DNA from: BPGL01 sp035463115
GTDB taxonomy: Bacteria; Actinomycetota; UBA4738; HRBIN12
Direction: 5' to 3'
Assembly: GCA_035463115.1 (NCBI GenBank)
Contig: DATHTO010000169.1
Span: 1 to 28,466 of the forward strand
Length of the DNA: 28,466 nucleotides
This document shows positions 13,038 to 21,262 of this stretch, one piece after another. Numbering within the stretch: position 1 is the first letter of the stretch; every line of letters starts with the position of its first letter. The notes under the pieces were generated by a model. That model made no database searches and was not told the DNA's origin. It saw only the letters and a program-made list of their open reading frames with translations. Both the position numbers and the translations under genes were made by a program.

Positions 13038-15421
13038 ACGGGTGGCTGCTCCCGGCGGTCACCGCGTCGTTCTGGGCCGGGCTGCTCGCCTGGCCGATCG
13101 CCCGGTCCACCCTCGGCGTCTGGGGCAGCCTCGCCCTCGCCGCCGCGGCGTTCGTGGCCGCCTGGCTGGCTGCGCCCTCGCCGCGGCGACGCGATCCGCT
13201 CGCCGGCGCGGGTCTCGTGCGGACGCCGTCGGCAGCGGTGGACGCGATCGCCGCCCCGAGCGCAGGCGCGCATCCGGGCGCCGTGCCGCCGTCGGCCTTG
13301 GTCGCCGTCGGCGTGCTGTTCATCGGAACCGCCTGGGCCGGCCTCGCCGAGCATCGCCTCAGCGGATCGTTCCTGTCGGACCTGTCCGGCCAGCGCGCCA
13401 CGCTCGAGGCGACGATCCGCGAGGAGCCTCGGCCGACGGCGTTGGGGTGGCGGGCGGTCGTCGACGTGCGCCGCGCGACGTGGCGCGACGGTGCGGTCGC
13501 CGTCCGCGAGCGGCTGTGGATCGCCGGCGACGAGGCTCCCCCGCGCATCGTTCGAGGGGATCTCGTGCGGATCGATGCGCGGCTCGAGGTTCCGGAGGAC
13601 CCCGGGTTCCGTGACGCGATCAACGCGAAGGGCATCGCAGCGACGGCGCGCGTCGACGAGCTCGAGCGGCTCGGACCATCGCCGAACCCCTTCGTGCGGG
13701 CGACGCAGGTCGTCCGCGAGGTGATCGGGCGGTCGATCGCGTCGGTGTTCCCCGAGCGCGAGGCCGGGCTGCTGCTGGGGCTGGCACTCGGGGACGATTC
13801 CCAGCTCGATCCCGGCACCGAGCGCGACTTCAAGGCGACCGGGCTGACCCACCTCCTCGTCGTCTCGGGGGGCAACGTGGCGATGATCCTCGCGCCGGCG
13901 CTCGCGTTGGCCGGCGTGCTCGGCCTCGGACGGATCGGTCAGGCGGCGATCGGCGTCACGACCGTCGCGTTCGTCGTCATCCTGACGGGCGCCGAGCCGT
14001 CGGTGATGCGGGCGGGCACGATGGCGACGCTCGCGCTGCTCGGCGTCCTGCTCGCGAAGCCGCGGTCCACCGCGGTCGTGCTCTCCGGCGCGGTGTTCGT
14101 GCTCCTGGTCGTCGACCCATCGCTCGTGCGCCAGGTCGGGTTCCAGCTCTCGGTCGCGGCGACGGCCGGCATGGTCGCGCTCGCGAACCCGTTGGGGGAG
14201 CGCTTCACGCGCGCGATGCCCGCACCGGTGGCGCTCGCGGCGGCGACGACGTGCTCCGCGCAGCTGGGGGTGACGCCGATCCTCTTGTTCCACTTCCACG
14301 ACATCCCGGTCGTGACGATCCCCGCGAACGTGGTCGCGGCTCCGACCGTGGCGCCGTCGTTGCTGTTGGGGCTCGTCGCGGCATCGGTCGGCGTCGTCTC
14401 CGAGCCGCTCGGCCGGCTCGTGGCGCTCGCCGCGCAGGTGCCGATGAAGATCCTGCAGCTCGTCGCGAACGTCGGGGGGCGTGCGCCGATCGCCCACATC
14501 ACGTCGCGGGGTGGCGTCGCGGTGCTCCTGATCGGCGGTGCGATCGTGGTCGGCTTCACGGTCGCCCTCAGGACCGGGTGGCGGCCGCCGCGCCGCGCGG
14601 TCGTCCTCGCCGTCGCGGCGCTTCCGCTCCTCGTCTGGACGACCGCCGTCTCCAAGGGACCGCCGTCGTCGCTCACCGTCCGCGTGTTCGACGTGGGGCA
14701 GGGCGACGCCGCGCTCGTGACGACGCCGGCCGGTGCCTCGATCCTGATCGACGGCGGTCCCGACGAAGAACAGGTCGCGACGGAGCTCGCCGCGCTCGGC
14801 GTGAAGCGGCTCGACGTCGTGGTCGCGAGCCATCCGCACGCCGACCACATCGTCGGCGTGCCGGCTGTGCTCGCGCGGTTCCAGGTCGGCGTCGTGATGC
14901 ACCCCGGATGTCCGACGACGTCGGCGCTGCAGGTCGAGCTCGATCGGGCGATCGCGGACGAGGGCATCCCGGTGCGGACGCCCGCGGCGGGCGACGTCTT
15001 CGTCGTCGGCGACGTGCGCATCGACGTCCTGTCACCGGATCGGTGCTGGCGGAACACCGAGAGCGACACGAACAACGACGCGCTGGTGCTGCGCGTGTCG
15101 CAGGGTGACGCCGTCGTCCTCTTCGCGACGGAGCCCGAAGAACCGGCGCAGGAGGTCCTGCTCGACGCCGGCGTCGACCTGACGGCCGACGTGTTGAAGG
15201 TTCCGCATCACGGCGCGGCGACGAGCCTGCCGGAGTTCTTCGAGGCGGTGCGCGCCGACGTCGCGATCGTCCCGGTGGGCGAGAACACGTACGGTCACCC
15301 CGTGCCGTCGATCCTCGACGCGATCGAGGCGAGCGGTTCCGAGGTGTGGCGGACCGACCAACGGGGCACCGTGACGGTCGTCTTCGGCGCCGACGGCCCG
15401 GTCGCGACCGGCACGCGGTGA
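13034..15421 (+). CDS. comEC: ComEC/Rec2 DNA-uptake channel protein
   Basis: 795 residues from the GTG at 13034, overlapping the comEA stop by 4 bp. Order: N-terminal hydrophobic segments, an OB-like extracellular region (about 115-215), the competence membrane domain (about 230-540, with GLALGDDSQLDPGTERDFKA and HLLVVSGGNVAMI), and a C-terminal metallo-beta-lactamase-like domain (about 550-795, starting FDVGQGDA). The last has HPHADH (600-605) and VPHHGA (HH at 725-726), consistent with the nuclease proposed to degrade the non-transported strand. The usual TGD motif, whose Asp bridges the metals, reads ATE here (Glu700). Predicted to be the inner-membrane channel for single-stranded DNA. The open frame upstream of 13034 is not coding. 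Confidence 0.94.
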   Translation: MNGWLLPAVTASFWAGLLAWPIARSTLGVWGSLALAAAAFVAAWLAAPSPRRRDPLAGAGLVRTPSAAVDAIAAPSAGAHPGAVPPSALVAVGVLFIGTAWAGLAEHRLSGSFLSDLSGQRATLEATIREEPRPTALGWRAVVDVRRATWRDGAVAVRERLWIAGDEAPPRIVRGDLVRIDARLEVPEDPGFRDAINAKGIAATARVDELERLGPSPNPFVRATQVVREVIGRSIASVFPEREAGLLLGLALGDDSQLDPGTERDFKATGLTHLLVVSGGNVAMILAPALALAGVLGLGRIGQAAIGVTTVAFVVILTGAEPSVMRAGTMATLALLGVLLAKPRSTAVVLSGAVFVLLVVDPSLVRQVGFQLSVAATAGMVALANPLGERFTRAMPAPVALAAATTCSAQLGVTPILLFHFHDIPVVTIPANVVAAPTVAPSLLLGLVAASVGVVSEPLGRLVALAAQVPMKILQLVANVGGRAPIAHITSRGGVAVLLIGGAIVVGFTVALRTGWRPPRRAVVLAVAALPLLVWTTAVSKGPPSSLTVRVFDVGQGDAALVTTPAGASILIDGGPDEEQVATELAALGVKRLDVVVASHPHADHIVGVPAVLARFQVGVVMHPGCPTTSALQVELDRAIADEGIPVRTPAAGDVFVVGDVRIDVLSPDRCWRNTESDTNNDALVLRVSQGDAVVLFATEPEEPAQEVLLDAGVDLTADVLKVPHHGAATSLPEFFEAVRADVAIVPVGENTYGHPVPSILDAIEASGSEVWRTDQRGTVTVVFGADGPVATGTR

Positions 15422-15462
15422 CGGCGTACCGACGACGACGGCTGGGCGTCGGCCGGCGTCGG

Positions 15463-15468
15463 TACCAT
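15463..15468 (+). promoter_or_regulatory. -10 box TACCAT, candidate leaderless promoter of holA
   Basis: TACCAT ends 7 nt before the GTG at 15476, with no Shine-Dalgarno between, so holA is probably transcribed separately from comEC as a leaderless message. Confidence 0.55.
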
Positions 15469-15475
15469 CGGGCCC

Positions 15476-16408
15476 GTGACCGAGCGATCGCGGGTCGTGC
15501 TGCGGTGGGGCGACGATGCGTTCCTGCTCCGCGACGCCGCGCTCGAACTCCTCGGCGACCTGCGCGCGACCGAGGTCGACGCCGCCGACTGGCAGGGAGG
15601 CGAGCTGCAGGACCTCGCGACGCCGTCGCTGTTCGGCGAACCCCGCGCGCTGCTGGTGAGTGATGTCCGGAGCCTTCCGAAGGACGCGATGGCCGAGCTG
15701 GCCACGTACCTCGCCGCGCCCGATCCGGACGCGCCGCTCGTGCTCTGCTGCACGACCGCCGAGCGGGGCAAGCCGCCGGCGGCCCTCCTCAAGCTGGTTG
15801 AGCCCATCGGAACGGTCAGCCAGGTCGCCGTCGCCCGCAAGGACCTCGAGGGATGGGTGCTGCAGCGCGCCCACCGTCACGCCCTCGACCTGAGCCCCCC
15901 CGCCGCCCGCGCGCTCGTCGACACGATCGGCGTCGAGACCGCCCGGCTCGCCGCCGCCGTCCAGCAGCTCGCGTCGGCGTTCGCCGGACAGCGGGTCGGC
16001 CCCGCGCAGGTGCACCAGCAGTTCCGCGGGCTCGGGGAGCAGAAGACGTGGGACCTCTGCGACAAGGCCTTCGGGCGCGACCTTCCGGGCGCGATCCGGT
16101 CCCTGCGGGCGATCGAGGAGAGCGGCGACGAGGCGTTGATGGTGCTCGGCGGGATCGCGAGCCGCGTCCGCGACCTGATCAGGGTCCGGTCGCTGCCCGA
16201 GCGGCTGCCCGCCGGCGAGGTCGCGAAACGCGCCGGACTCCGGTTCGACTGGCAGGCCAGGCGGTACCTCCAGCAGGCACGGCACTACACCGTCGAAGAC
16301 CTGGTCCGTCTGCACGAGCGCATCACGGAGGTGGACCGGGCGCTGAAGTCCGGTGGTACGGCCGACGTGATCATGCCGACGCTGATCACCGAGATCGCGG
16401 CGGGCTGA
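15476..16408 (+). CDS. holA: DNA polymerase III delta subunit
   Basis: 310 residues, the normal length for HolA, the clamp-loader subunit that opens the beta sliding clamp. The N-terminal AAA+-like fold starts with VVLRWGDDAFLLRDAA and has SLFGEPRALLVSDV, PLVLCCT and KDLEGWVLQRA; the central helical lid has LVDTIGVETARLAAAVQQL; and the C-terminal collar domain ends with LHERITEVDRALKSGG, a typical delta-subunit signature. Position between comEC and rpsT is the usual one in Gram-positive bacteria. The GTG start follows its own -10 box. Nothing unusual is visible. Confidence 0.95.
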   Translation: MTERSRVVLRWGDDAFLLRDAALELLGDLRATEVDAADWQGGELQDLATPSLFGEPRALLVSDVRSLPKDAMAELATYLAAPDPDAPLVLCCTTAERGKPPAALLKLVEPIGTVSQVAVARKDLEGWVLQRAHRHALDLSPPAARALVDTIGVETARLAAAVQQLASAFAGQRVGPAQVHQQFRGLGEQKTWDLCDKAFGRDLPGAIRSLRAIEESGDEALMVLGGIASRVRDLIRVRSLPERLPAGEVAKRAGLRFDWQARRYLQQARHYTVEDLVRLHERITEVDRALKSGGTADVIMPTLITEIAAG

Positions 16409-16453
16409 GCCCACGGCGGAACGACCGCGTCGGGACGAGGGCGTGACGGTTCG

Positions 16454-16487
16454 GCGGCGGTTAGGACCGGGCGGCGGTTAGGACCCG
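16454..16487. repeat. 17-bp tandem duplication at the rpsT stop codon
   Basis: Bases 16454-16470 and 16471-16487 are near-identical 17-mers (16 of 17 match, one G/C difference), each containing GGCGGTTAGGACC. The right copy holds the TAA stop of rpsT (16480-16478); the left copy lies in the 69-bp gap between the convergent holA and rpsT genes. Confidence 0.8.
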
Positions 16488-16744
16488 GCCGCGTTCACGG
16501 ACTTCGCGAGGCGGCTCTTGCGGCGAGCGGCCGTGCGCTTGTGCACGATGCCCTTGCTGGCCGCCTTGTCGAGCGACCGGGCCACCTCACGGAACCGCTG
16601 CTGCGCCGTGTCGCCGTCGCCCTCGGCGACGGCGACCTGGACCTTCTTCGTGGAGGTCTTGAGCGCGCTCTTCGCCGCCTTGTTGCGCTCGTGGCGCTTC
16701 GCGTTCTGGCGGTTGCGCTTGATCTGCGACTTGATGTTGGCCAT
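16478..16744 (-). CDS. rpsT: 30S ribosomal protein S20
   Basis: 88 residues, starting MANIKSQIKRNRQNAKRHER, the classic S20 N-terminus, and continuing with the lysine/alanine-rich three-helix bundle to HKRTAARRKSRLAKSVN. S20 is a primary binder of 16S rRNA in the small subunit. The ATG at 16744 is fixed by this conserved start. The gene is convergent with holA and divergent from lepA, so the 115 bp between 16745 and 16859 must hold two promoters. Confidence 0.98.
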   Translation of the reverse strand: MANIKSQIKRNRQNAKRHERNKAAKSALKTSTKKVQVAVAEGDGDTAQQRFREVARSLDKAASKGIVHKRTAARRKSRLAKSVNAAGS

Positions 16745-16755
16745 ACGAAGGACGG

Positions 16756-16761
16756 AGTCTA
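16756..16761 (-). promoter_or_regulatory. -10 box TAGACT, candidate rpsT promoter
   Basis: On the minus strand TAGACT ends 11 nt before the rpsT ATG. The intervening bases (CCGTCCTTCGT) hold no Shine-Dalgarno, so the 5' leader would be a few bases at most. Confidence 0.45.
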
Positions 16762-16843
16762 CCAGGGGCGTTCCCGTCGCCCGCCTGCTCCGGCGCGATC
16801 GGGTCAGACCCTCTCGCGGACGGGTCCGGCGCGGCCGCGCCCG

Positions 16844-16849
16844 TACCAT
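16844..16849 (+). promoter_or_regulatory. -10 box TACCAT, candidate lepA promoter
   Basis: TACCAT ends 10 nt before the GTG at 16860, with no Shine-Dalgarno between. It would also drive the overlapping hemW. Confidence 0.5.
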
Positions 16850-16859
16850 TGGTTCCGAC

Positions 16860-18668
16860 GTGGCCACCGACACCTCCCACATCCGGAACTTCTGCATCGT
16901 GGCGCACATCGACCACGGCAAGTCGACGCTGGCCGACCGCCTCCTCGAGCTCACCCACACCGTCGAGGACCGCGCGATGCGCGCGCAGTACCTGGACAAG
17001 ATGGACCTCGAGCGCGAGCGCGGCATCACGATCAAGGCGCAGGCGGTCCGCCTGCTCCACGAGGGCTACGAGCTCAACCTGATCGACACCCCCGGGCACG
17101 TCGACTTCACCTACGAGGTGTCTCGGTCCCTCGCGGCGTGCGAAGGCGCGGTGCTGCTCGTCGACGCCGCGCAGGGCCTCGAGGCGCAGACGCTCGCGAA
17201 CTACCACCTCGCGCGTGACGCCGGCCTCACGATCGTGCCGGTCCTCAACAAGATCGACCTTCCGGCCGCCGAACCGGACCGTCGCCGCGACGAGCTCGCG
17301 AAGCTGCTCGACGCCGATCCCGGCGAGATCCTCGCCGTGAGCGCGAAGACGGGCGAAGGCGTCGACGAGCTCCTCCGCGCGGTCGTCGAGCGCGTCCCGG
17401 CGCCGGGCGGCGACGCCGATCGCCCCGTACGGGCGCTGATCTTCGATTCCGCGTTCGACCCGTACCGAGGCGTGATCACCTACCTCCGGGTGAAGGACGG
17501 GACGCTTCCCTCGTACGCGAAGATCAAGATGTTCGCGACGCGTGTCGTGTCCGACGCCGAAGAGACCGGCGTGATGGCGCCCGAGGCCACGCCCGTCGAC
17601 GCCCTCGGTCCGGGCGAGGTCGGGTACCTCGTCACGGGGCTCAAGGACGTGCACCAGGCGAAGGTCGGCGACACGATCACGCTCGCGGGCAAGCTCGGCG
17701 CGACCGACCCGCTGCCCGGCTACCGCGAGCCGAAGCCGATGGTGTGGTCGGGTCTGTTCCCGGCCGAGGGCGGTGACTACGCGGAGCTCCGCGAGGCGCT
17801 CGACAAGCTGAAGCTGTCGGACTCGGCGCTCGTGTACGAGCCGGAGGTCTCGCAGGCGCTCGGGTTCGGGTTCCGGGTGGGGTTCCTCGGCCTGCTCCAC
17901 ATGGACATCGTCCGTGAGCGCCTGGAGCGCGAGTTCGGTCTCGAGCTCATCTCGACCGCGCCGAACGTCGAGTTCCACGTGTTCAAGGACGACGAGACGA
18001 CGATCGTGCACAACCCCGCCGAGATGCCCGCCGGCGCCAACTACGACAAGGTCGAAGAGCCGGTCGTGTTCGCGACGGTCATCACCCCGTCGGATCACCT
18101 CGGGGCCGTGCTCGACCTGTGCCAGGAACGCCGCGGCGAGATGGTCGACATGACGTACATCACCCCCGAGCGCGTCGAGGTCCATTACGTCCTGCCGCTC
18201 GCCGAGATCGTGTTCGACTTCTTCGACCAGCTGAAGTCACGTACGCGCGGGTACGCGAGCCTCGACTACGAGCCGTGGGGCTACCAGGAGTCCGAGCTCG
18301 TGCGCGTCGACGTGCTGCTGCACGGCGACCCCGTCGACGCCTTCTCGAGCGTGATCCACCGCGACAAGGCCTACGCGTACGGGCGGCAGATGACGGAGCG
18401 GCTCAAGGAGCTGATCCCGCGGCAGCTCTTCGACGTCGCGGTGCAGGCGTCGATCGGGTCGCGGATCATCGCGCGCGAGACCGTGAAGGCGAAGCGCAAG
18501 GACGTCCTCGCGAAGTGCTACGGCGGCGACATCACGCGCAAGCGCAAGCTCCTCGAGACCCAGAAGAAGGGCAAGGAGCGCCTGCGACGGATCGGACGGG
18601 TCGACGTTCCCCAAGAGGCGTTCATCGCGGCGCTCCGAGTCGACGGCAGCGGGAGCCGCAAGCGATGA
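16860..18668 (+). CDS. lepA: Elongation factor 4 (LepA), ribosome back-translocating GTPase
   Basis: 602 residues, the typical LepA length. The GTPase domain has AHIDHGKST (G1), RERGITIKAQ (G2), DTPGHVDF (G3), NKID (G4) and SAKTG (G5). It is followed by the EF-Tu-like domain 2, the EF-G-like domains III and V (SDSALVYEPEVSQALGFGFR, LEVE-type repeats and YASLDYEP) and the LepA-specific C-terminal domain, with KAKRKDVLAKCYGGD and RKRKLLETQKKGKERL. It binds ribosomes and can help stalled or mispositioned ribosomes. The GTG at 16860 gives the standard N-terminus with HIRNFCIVAHIDHG. Its stop overlaps the hemW start (ATGA). Confidence 0.98.
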   Translation: MATDTSHIRNFCIVAHIDHGKSTLADRLLELTHTVEDRAMRAQYLDKMDLERERGITIKAQAVRLLHEGYELNLIDTPGHVDFTYEVSRSLAACEGAVLLVDAAQGLEAQTLANYHLARDAGLTIVPVLNKIDLPAAEPDRRRDELAKLLDADPGEILAVSAKTGEGVDELLRAVVERVPAPGGDADRPVRALIFDSAFDPYRGVITYLRVKDGTLPSYAKIKMFATRVVSDAEETGVMAPEATPVDALGPGEVGYLVTGLKDVHQAKVGDTITLAGKLGATDPLPGYREPKPMVWSGLFPAEGGDYAELREALDKLKLSDSALVYEPEVSQALGFGFRVGFLGLLHMDIVRERLEREFGLELISTAPNVEFHVFKDDETTIVHNPAEMPAGANYDKVEEPVVFATVITPSDHLGAVLDLCQERRGEMVDMTYITPERVEVHYVLPLAEIVFDFFDQLKSRTRGYASLDYEPWGYQESELVRVDVLLHGDPVDAFSSVIHRDKAYAYGRQMTERLKELIPRQLFDVAVQASIGSRIIARETVKAKRKDVLAKCYGGDITRKRKLLETQKKGKERLRRIGRVDVPQEAFIAALRVDGSGSRKR

Positions 18669-19822
18669 GCGTCGCTCCCACGTCGGGACCCGTCGCGAGC
18701 TCGATGCCGGACACGTCCGAGGCGGCCGGCATCTACGTCCACATCCCCTTCTGCCTCACGCGGTGCGGCTACTGCGACTTCAACGCCTACGCCGGGCTCG
18801 ACGGGCTCAAGCCGCGCTACCTGCGCGCGGTGCTCACCGAAGCGTCGCTCGCGGCGCCGTCGTGGGACGGCGTGCGTGTCGCGAGCGTCTTCGTCGGCGG
18901 AGGAACGCCCACGACGATGGAGCCCGCGGATCTGAAGGCGCTGCTGGCGCACCTGCGCGATCGGTTCGCCGTCGACGACGACGCCGAGGTGACGATCGAG
19001 GCGAACCCCGACACGGTCGACGAGAGCGCGTTCGAGCAGCTCGTATCGGCCGGGTACCACCGCGTGTCGCTCGGCGCGCAATCGTTCGACCTCGCGGTGC
19101 TCGAGCGGCTCGAACGCGTGCACTCGCCGTCATCGGTGCGCACCGCGGTCGCCGCCGCGCGTCGAGCCGGCATGCGGAACCTCAACCTCGATCTGATCTA
19201 CGGCGTCGACGGCGAGTCGGTGGAGTCGTGGGAACGGTCGCTGCGGGAAGCCGTGGCGCTGGCGCCCGATCACGTCAGCGCCTACGCGCTCACGATCGAG
19301 CCCGCGACGCCGCTCGGACGGCAGGTCGCGTCGGGCGCGCGTCCGGCACCCGATCCCGACGCGCAGGCGGAGATGTTCGAGCTCGCCTGTGGGGTGCTGC
19401 GCGACGCCGGCTACCACCACTACGAGGTGTCGAACTGGGCGAAACCCGGCTTCGAGTGTCGGCACAACCTCGGGTACTGGCAACGCCGCCCGTACGTCGG
19501 CCTCGGCGCCGGCGCCCACTCGTACCGGGACACGACGCGATGGTGGAACGCGCGGCCGCCCGAGACGTACCTCGCCCGGGTGGCGGCCGGAGAGCTTCCG
19601 ATCGCGGGGAGCGAGACGCTGGAGCCCGGTGACGCCTACCTCGAAGAGGTCTTCCTCAAGCTCCGGATCCTCGAGGGCGTTCCGTCGGCGTGGTTCGAAC
19701 CGGCGTCGTACGAGCGGTTCGTCGATGCGGGATTGCTCGTCGACGATCTCGGCACCCTCGTCCCGACCGAGCGCGGGATGCTGCTGTTGAACGAGCTCGT
19801 GCTCGGTCTCACCGCGGACTGA
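18665..19822 (+). CDS. hemW: HemW-type radical SAM haem chaperone
   Basis: 385 residues. The radical SAM cluster motif is C30-LTR-C34-GY-C37 followed by DFNAY. In true HemN a further cysteine follows this motif; here it is Phe39, so this is HemW, a haem-binding protein that passes haem to enzymes, rather than coproporphyrinogen dehydrogenase. Also visible are VFVGGGTPTTM, EANPDTV, RVSLGAQSF, NLDLIYGV, HVSAYALTIEPATPL, YEVSNWAKPGFECRHNLGYW and GLGAGAHSY. The C-terminal HemN-like domain (about 300-385) is complete. It overlaps lepA by 4 bp, a very common pairing, and should be translated with it. Confidence 0.95.
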   Translation: MSVAPTSGPVASSMPDTSEAAGIYVHIPFCLTRCGYCDFNAYAGLDGLKPRYLRAVLTEASLAAPSWDGVRVASVFVGGGTPTTMEPADLKALLAHLRDRFAVDDDAEVTIEANPDTVDESAFEQLVSAGYHRVSLGAQSFDLAVLERLERVHSPSSVRTAVAAARRAGMRNLNLDLIYGVDGESVESWERSLREAVALAPDHVSAYALTIEPATPLGRQVASGARPAPDPDAQAEMFELACGVLRDAGYHHYEVSNWAKPGFECRHNLGYWQRRPYVGLGAGAHSYRDTTRWWNARPPETYLARVAAGELPIAGSETLEPGDAYLEEVFLKLRILEGVPSAWFEPASYERFVDAGLLVDDLGTLVPTERGMLLLNELVLGLTAD

Positions 19823-19899
19823 CCGACGACGTCTCGCCGGCGCTCGGGCTCCCCGCACGCATCCGGCCGAGGCTCGTCGCCGACCGGCCTGGGTCGAAC

Positions 19900-19917
19900 G
19901 GCCGTGGACCAACGGCC
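19900..19917 (+). other. Small hairpin / repeated AACGGCC between hemW and the duplicated lipoprotein
   Basis: GGCCGT (19900-19905), loop GGACCA, ACGGCC (19912-19917). The 7-mer AACGGCC also occurs twice, at 19897 and 19911. It lies in the 172-bp gap after hemW. It could be a weak terminator or an operator for the lipoprotein gene; no T-run follows. Confidence 0.25.
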
Positions 19918-19980
19918 ACGTGTCATGCGCTGCAACGCGGGGTACCTCCGGCGGGGGTCCGCGCCCCGAACCGACGCCTT

Positions 19981-19985
19981 GGAGG
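19981..19985 (+). promoter_or_regulatory. Strong Shine-Dalgarno of the duplicated lipoprotein gene
   Basis: GGAGG lies 9 nt before the ATG at 19995 and fixes the start. It contrasts with most single genes here, which lack such a site. The upstream -10 is not clear; TACCTC at 19943-19948 is one poor candidate. Confidence 0.7.
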
Positions 19986-19994
19986 CACGCGATC

Positions 19995-21227
19995 ATGAAC
20001 AGGTTCCCGTGGAAGCTGCTCGCCGCGCCGCTCGCCACGCTGCTCCTGCTCGCGGCGTGCGACGTCGACGCCGAGGACGAGCCGAACCGGAGCCCGGCGG
20101 GTCCGACCGACACCCCGTCCCCGACGATCGCGCCCGGCGCCGAGACGCCCGCAGCGGAGCTCCGCGCCGCGGTCGGCGCGGCCATCCAGGGCCACGTCTT
20201 CGTCCTCGGCATGGGGACCGCGGCGTTGCTCCGCGACGGAAGCGATTCGCCTGCGTTCGTCCGCACGCAGGCGACGCTCAACGACACCACCGCCGCGCTC
20301 GCCGAGATCGTCGCGGCGGCCTTCGGCGAAGAGGCGGCCGGCCGGTTCACCGATCTCTGGACGGCACAGGCCGGATACGTGAACGAGTACGCGCGCGGCT
20401 ATGCCGAAGGCGACGACGCCTTGCGCACGCAGATGGAACAGGAGCTCGACGCCTTCCGGATCGACCTGGGGCTCATGCTCGACGAGCTGACCGGAGGCGT
20501 GGTTCCGGCGGAAACGGCCGCGGCACAGGTGGAGCCGATGTTCGACGGCGAGCTCCACGTCGTCGACGCCCAGGTCGCGGGCGGCGACGTGTCGGGAGAG
20601 CTTCGGGAGACCGTCGGTGACTCCCCACCGGTCGCCGACGTGCTCGCCGGGGCGATCATCGTGCACGAGCCCGAGCGGTACCGCGACTCGATCGAGACAC
20701 CGTCGGCCCAGCTCCGGTCGACGATGCAGGCGCTCTGGCAGGAACACGTGTACCTCACGTGGTACGCCGTCGACGCCGGCCTCCGGAACGGCTTCACCTC
20801 GTCGTCGTTCACGTCGGCGCGCCTCGCGCTCGACGGGAACACCGCTGCGATGGCGGAGCGGTGGGGCGAGGATCACGGCGAGGCATCCGCGCGAGCGTTC
20901 GAGCGCACGTGGCAGACCGAGGTCGACGCCATGATCGCGTACGCCCAAGGAGGGTCCCAGGCGCTCGACGAGCTCGAGCTGTTCCGCGCGTCGCTCGGTC
21001 AGATCGCCCAGGAGGAGACCGGACTGGTCCTCGATCAGGAGACGTTCGAGGGCGAGCTCCTCGCCCATACGGACAGCGTGACCGAGGCGATCGACGCACG
21101 ACGCGCGGACACGCGGCAGCAGTGGGACCTGTGGTTCGGTGCGGCCGGCCACATGCCCGTCCTGGCGGACGTGGTCGCGACGGCGACGATCCAGCGGTTC
21201 CCGGATCGGTACGGCCCCGAGAGCTGA
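19995..21227 (+). CDS. Lipoprotein made of two tandem homologous helical domains, unknown function
   Basis: 410 residues. The lipoprotein signal ends LLLLAAC (cysteine 22), then a Pro/Thr-rich linker runs to about residue 53. The mature part is a duplication: residues of about 55-229 and 239-406 share the same pattern: a segment with HV (GHVFVLGM and QEHVYLTW), R-x-x-L plus N-D/T-T-A-A-x-A-E, G-E-x-A-x-x-F-x-x-x-W, Y-A-x-G, E-L-x-x-F-R-x-x-L-G, E-x-T-G, and a final ADV...P-x-RY (VADVLAGAI to EPERY; LADVVATAT to FPDRY). Predicted mostly alpha-helical and acidic. From memory the EHV...NT/Q...GDEAG pattern recalls an uncharacterised helical domain of Firmicutes surface proteins; this is weak. 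Function unknown; anchored outside the membrane. It sits between hemW and hrcA. Confidence 0.85.
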   Translation: MNRFPWKLLAAPLATLLLLAACDVDAEDEPNRSPAGPTDTPSPTIAPGAETPAAELRAAVGAAIQGHVFVLGMGTAALLRDGSDSPAFVRTQATLNDTTAALAEIVAAAFGEEAAGRFTDLWTAQAGYVNEYARGYAEGDDALRTQMEQELDAFRIDLGLMLDELTGGVVPAETAAAQVEPMFDGELHVVDAQVAGGDVSGELRETVGDSPPVADVLAGAIIVHEPERYRDSIETPSAQLRSTMQALWQEHVYLTWYAVDAGLRNGFTSSSFTSARLALDGNTAAMAERWGEDHGEASARAFERTWQTEVDAMIAYAQGGSQALDELELFRASLGQIAQEETGLVLDQETFEGELLAHTDSVTEAIDARRADTRQQWDLWFGAAGHMPVLADVVATATIQRFPDRYGPES

Positions 21228-21250
21228 CCCGACCCTCCGGTCCGGCTCGG

Positions 21251-21256
21251 TAGGGT
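21251..21256 (+). promoter_or_regulatory. -10 box TAGGGT, candidate leaderless promoter of the zinc-ribbon gene
   Basis: TAGGGT ends 6 nt before the GTG at 21263, without a Shine-Dalgarno, so initiation would coincide with the start codon. Confidence 0.45.
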
Positions 21257-21262
21257 AGGGCC

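Noticed and set aside
12632..14902. 756-codon open frame on the minus strand over comEC
   Set aside because: Arg/Asp/His-rich translation without motifs; a shadow of comEC.
13034..15421. Competence locus as a novel uptake system
   Set aside because: comEA-comEC is a widespread pair and the gene order is standard; only the Asp-to-Glu change is unusual.
16518..16859. Longer lepA start within rpsT
   Set aside because: The extension is antisense to rpsT; LepA proteins start close to the GTG at 16860.
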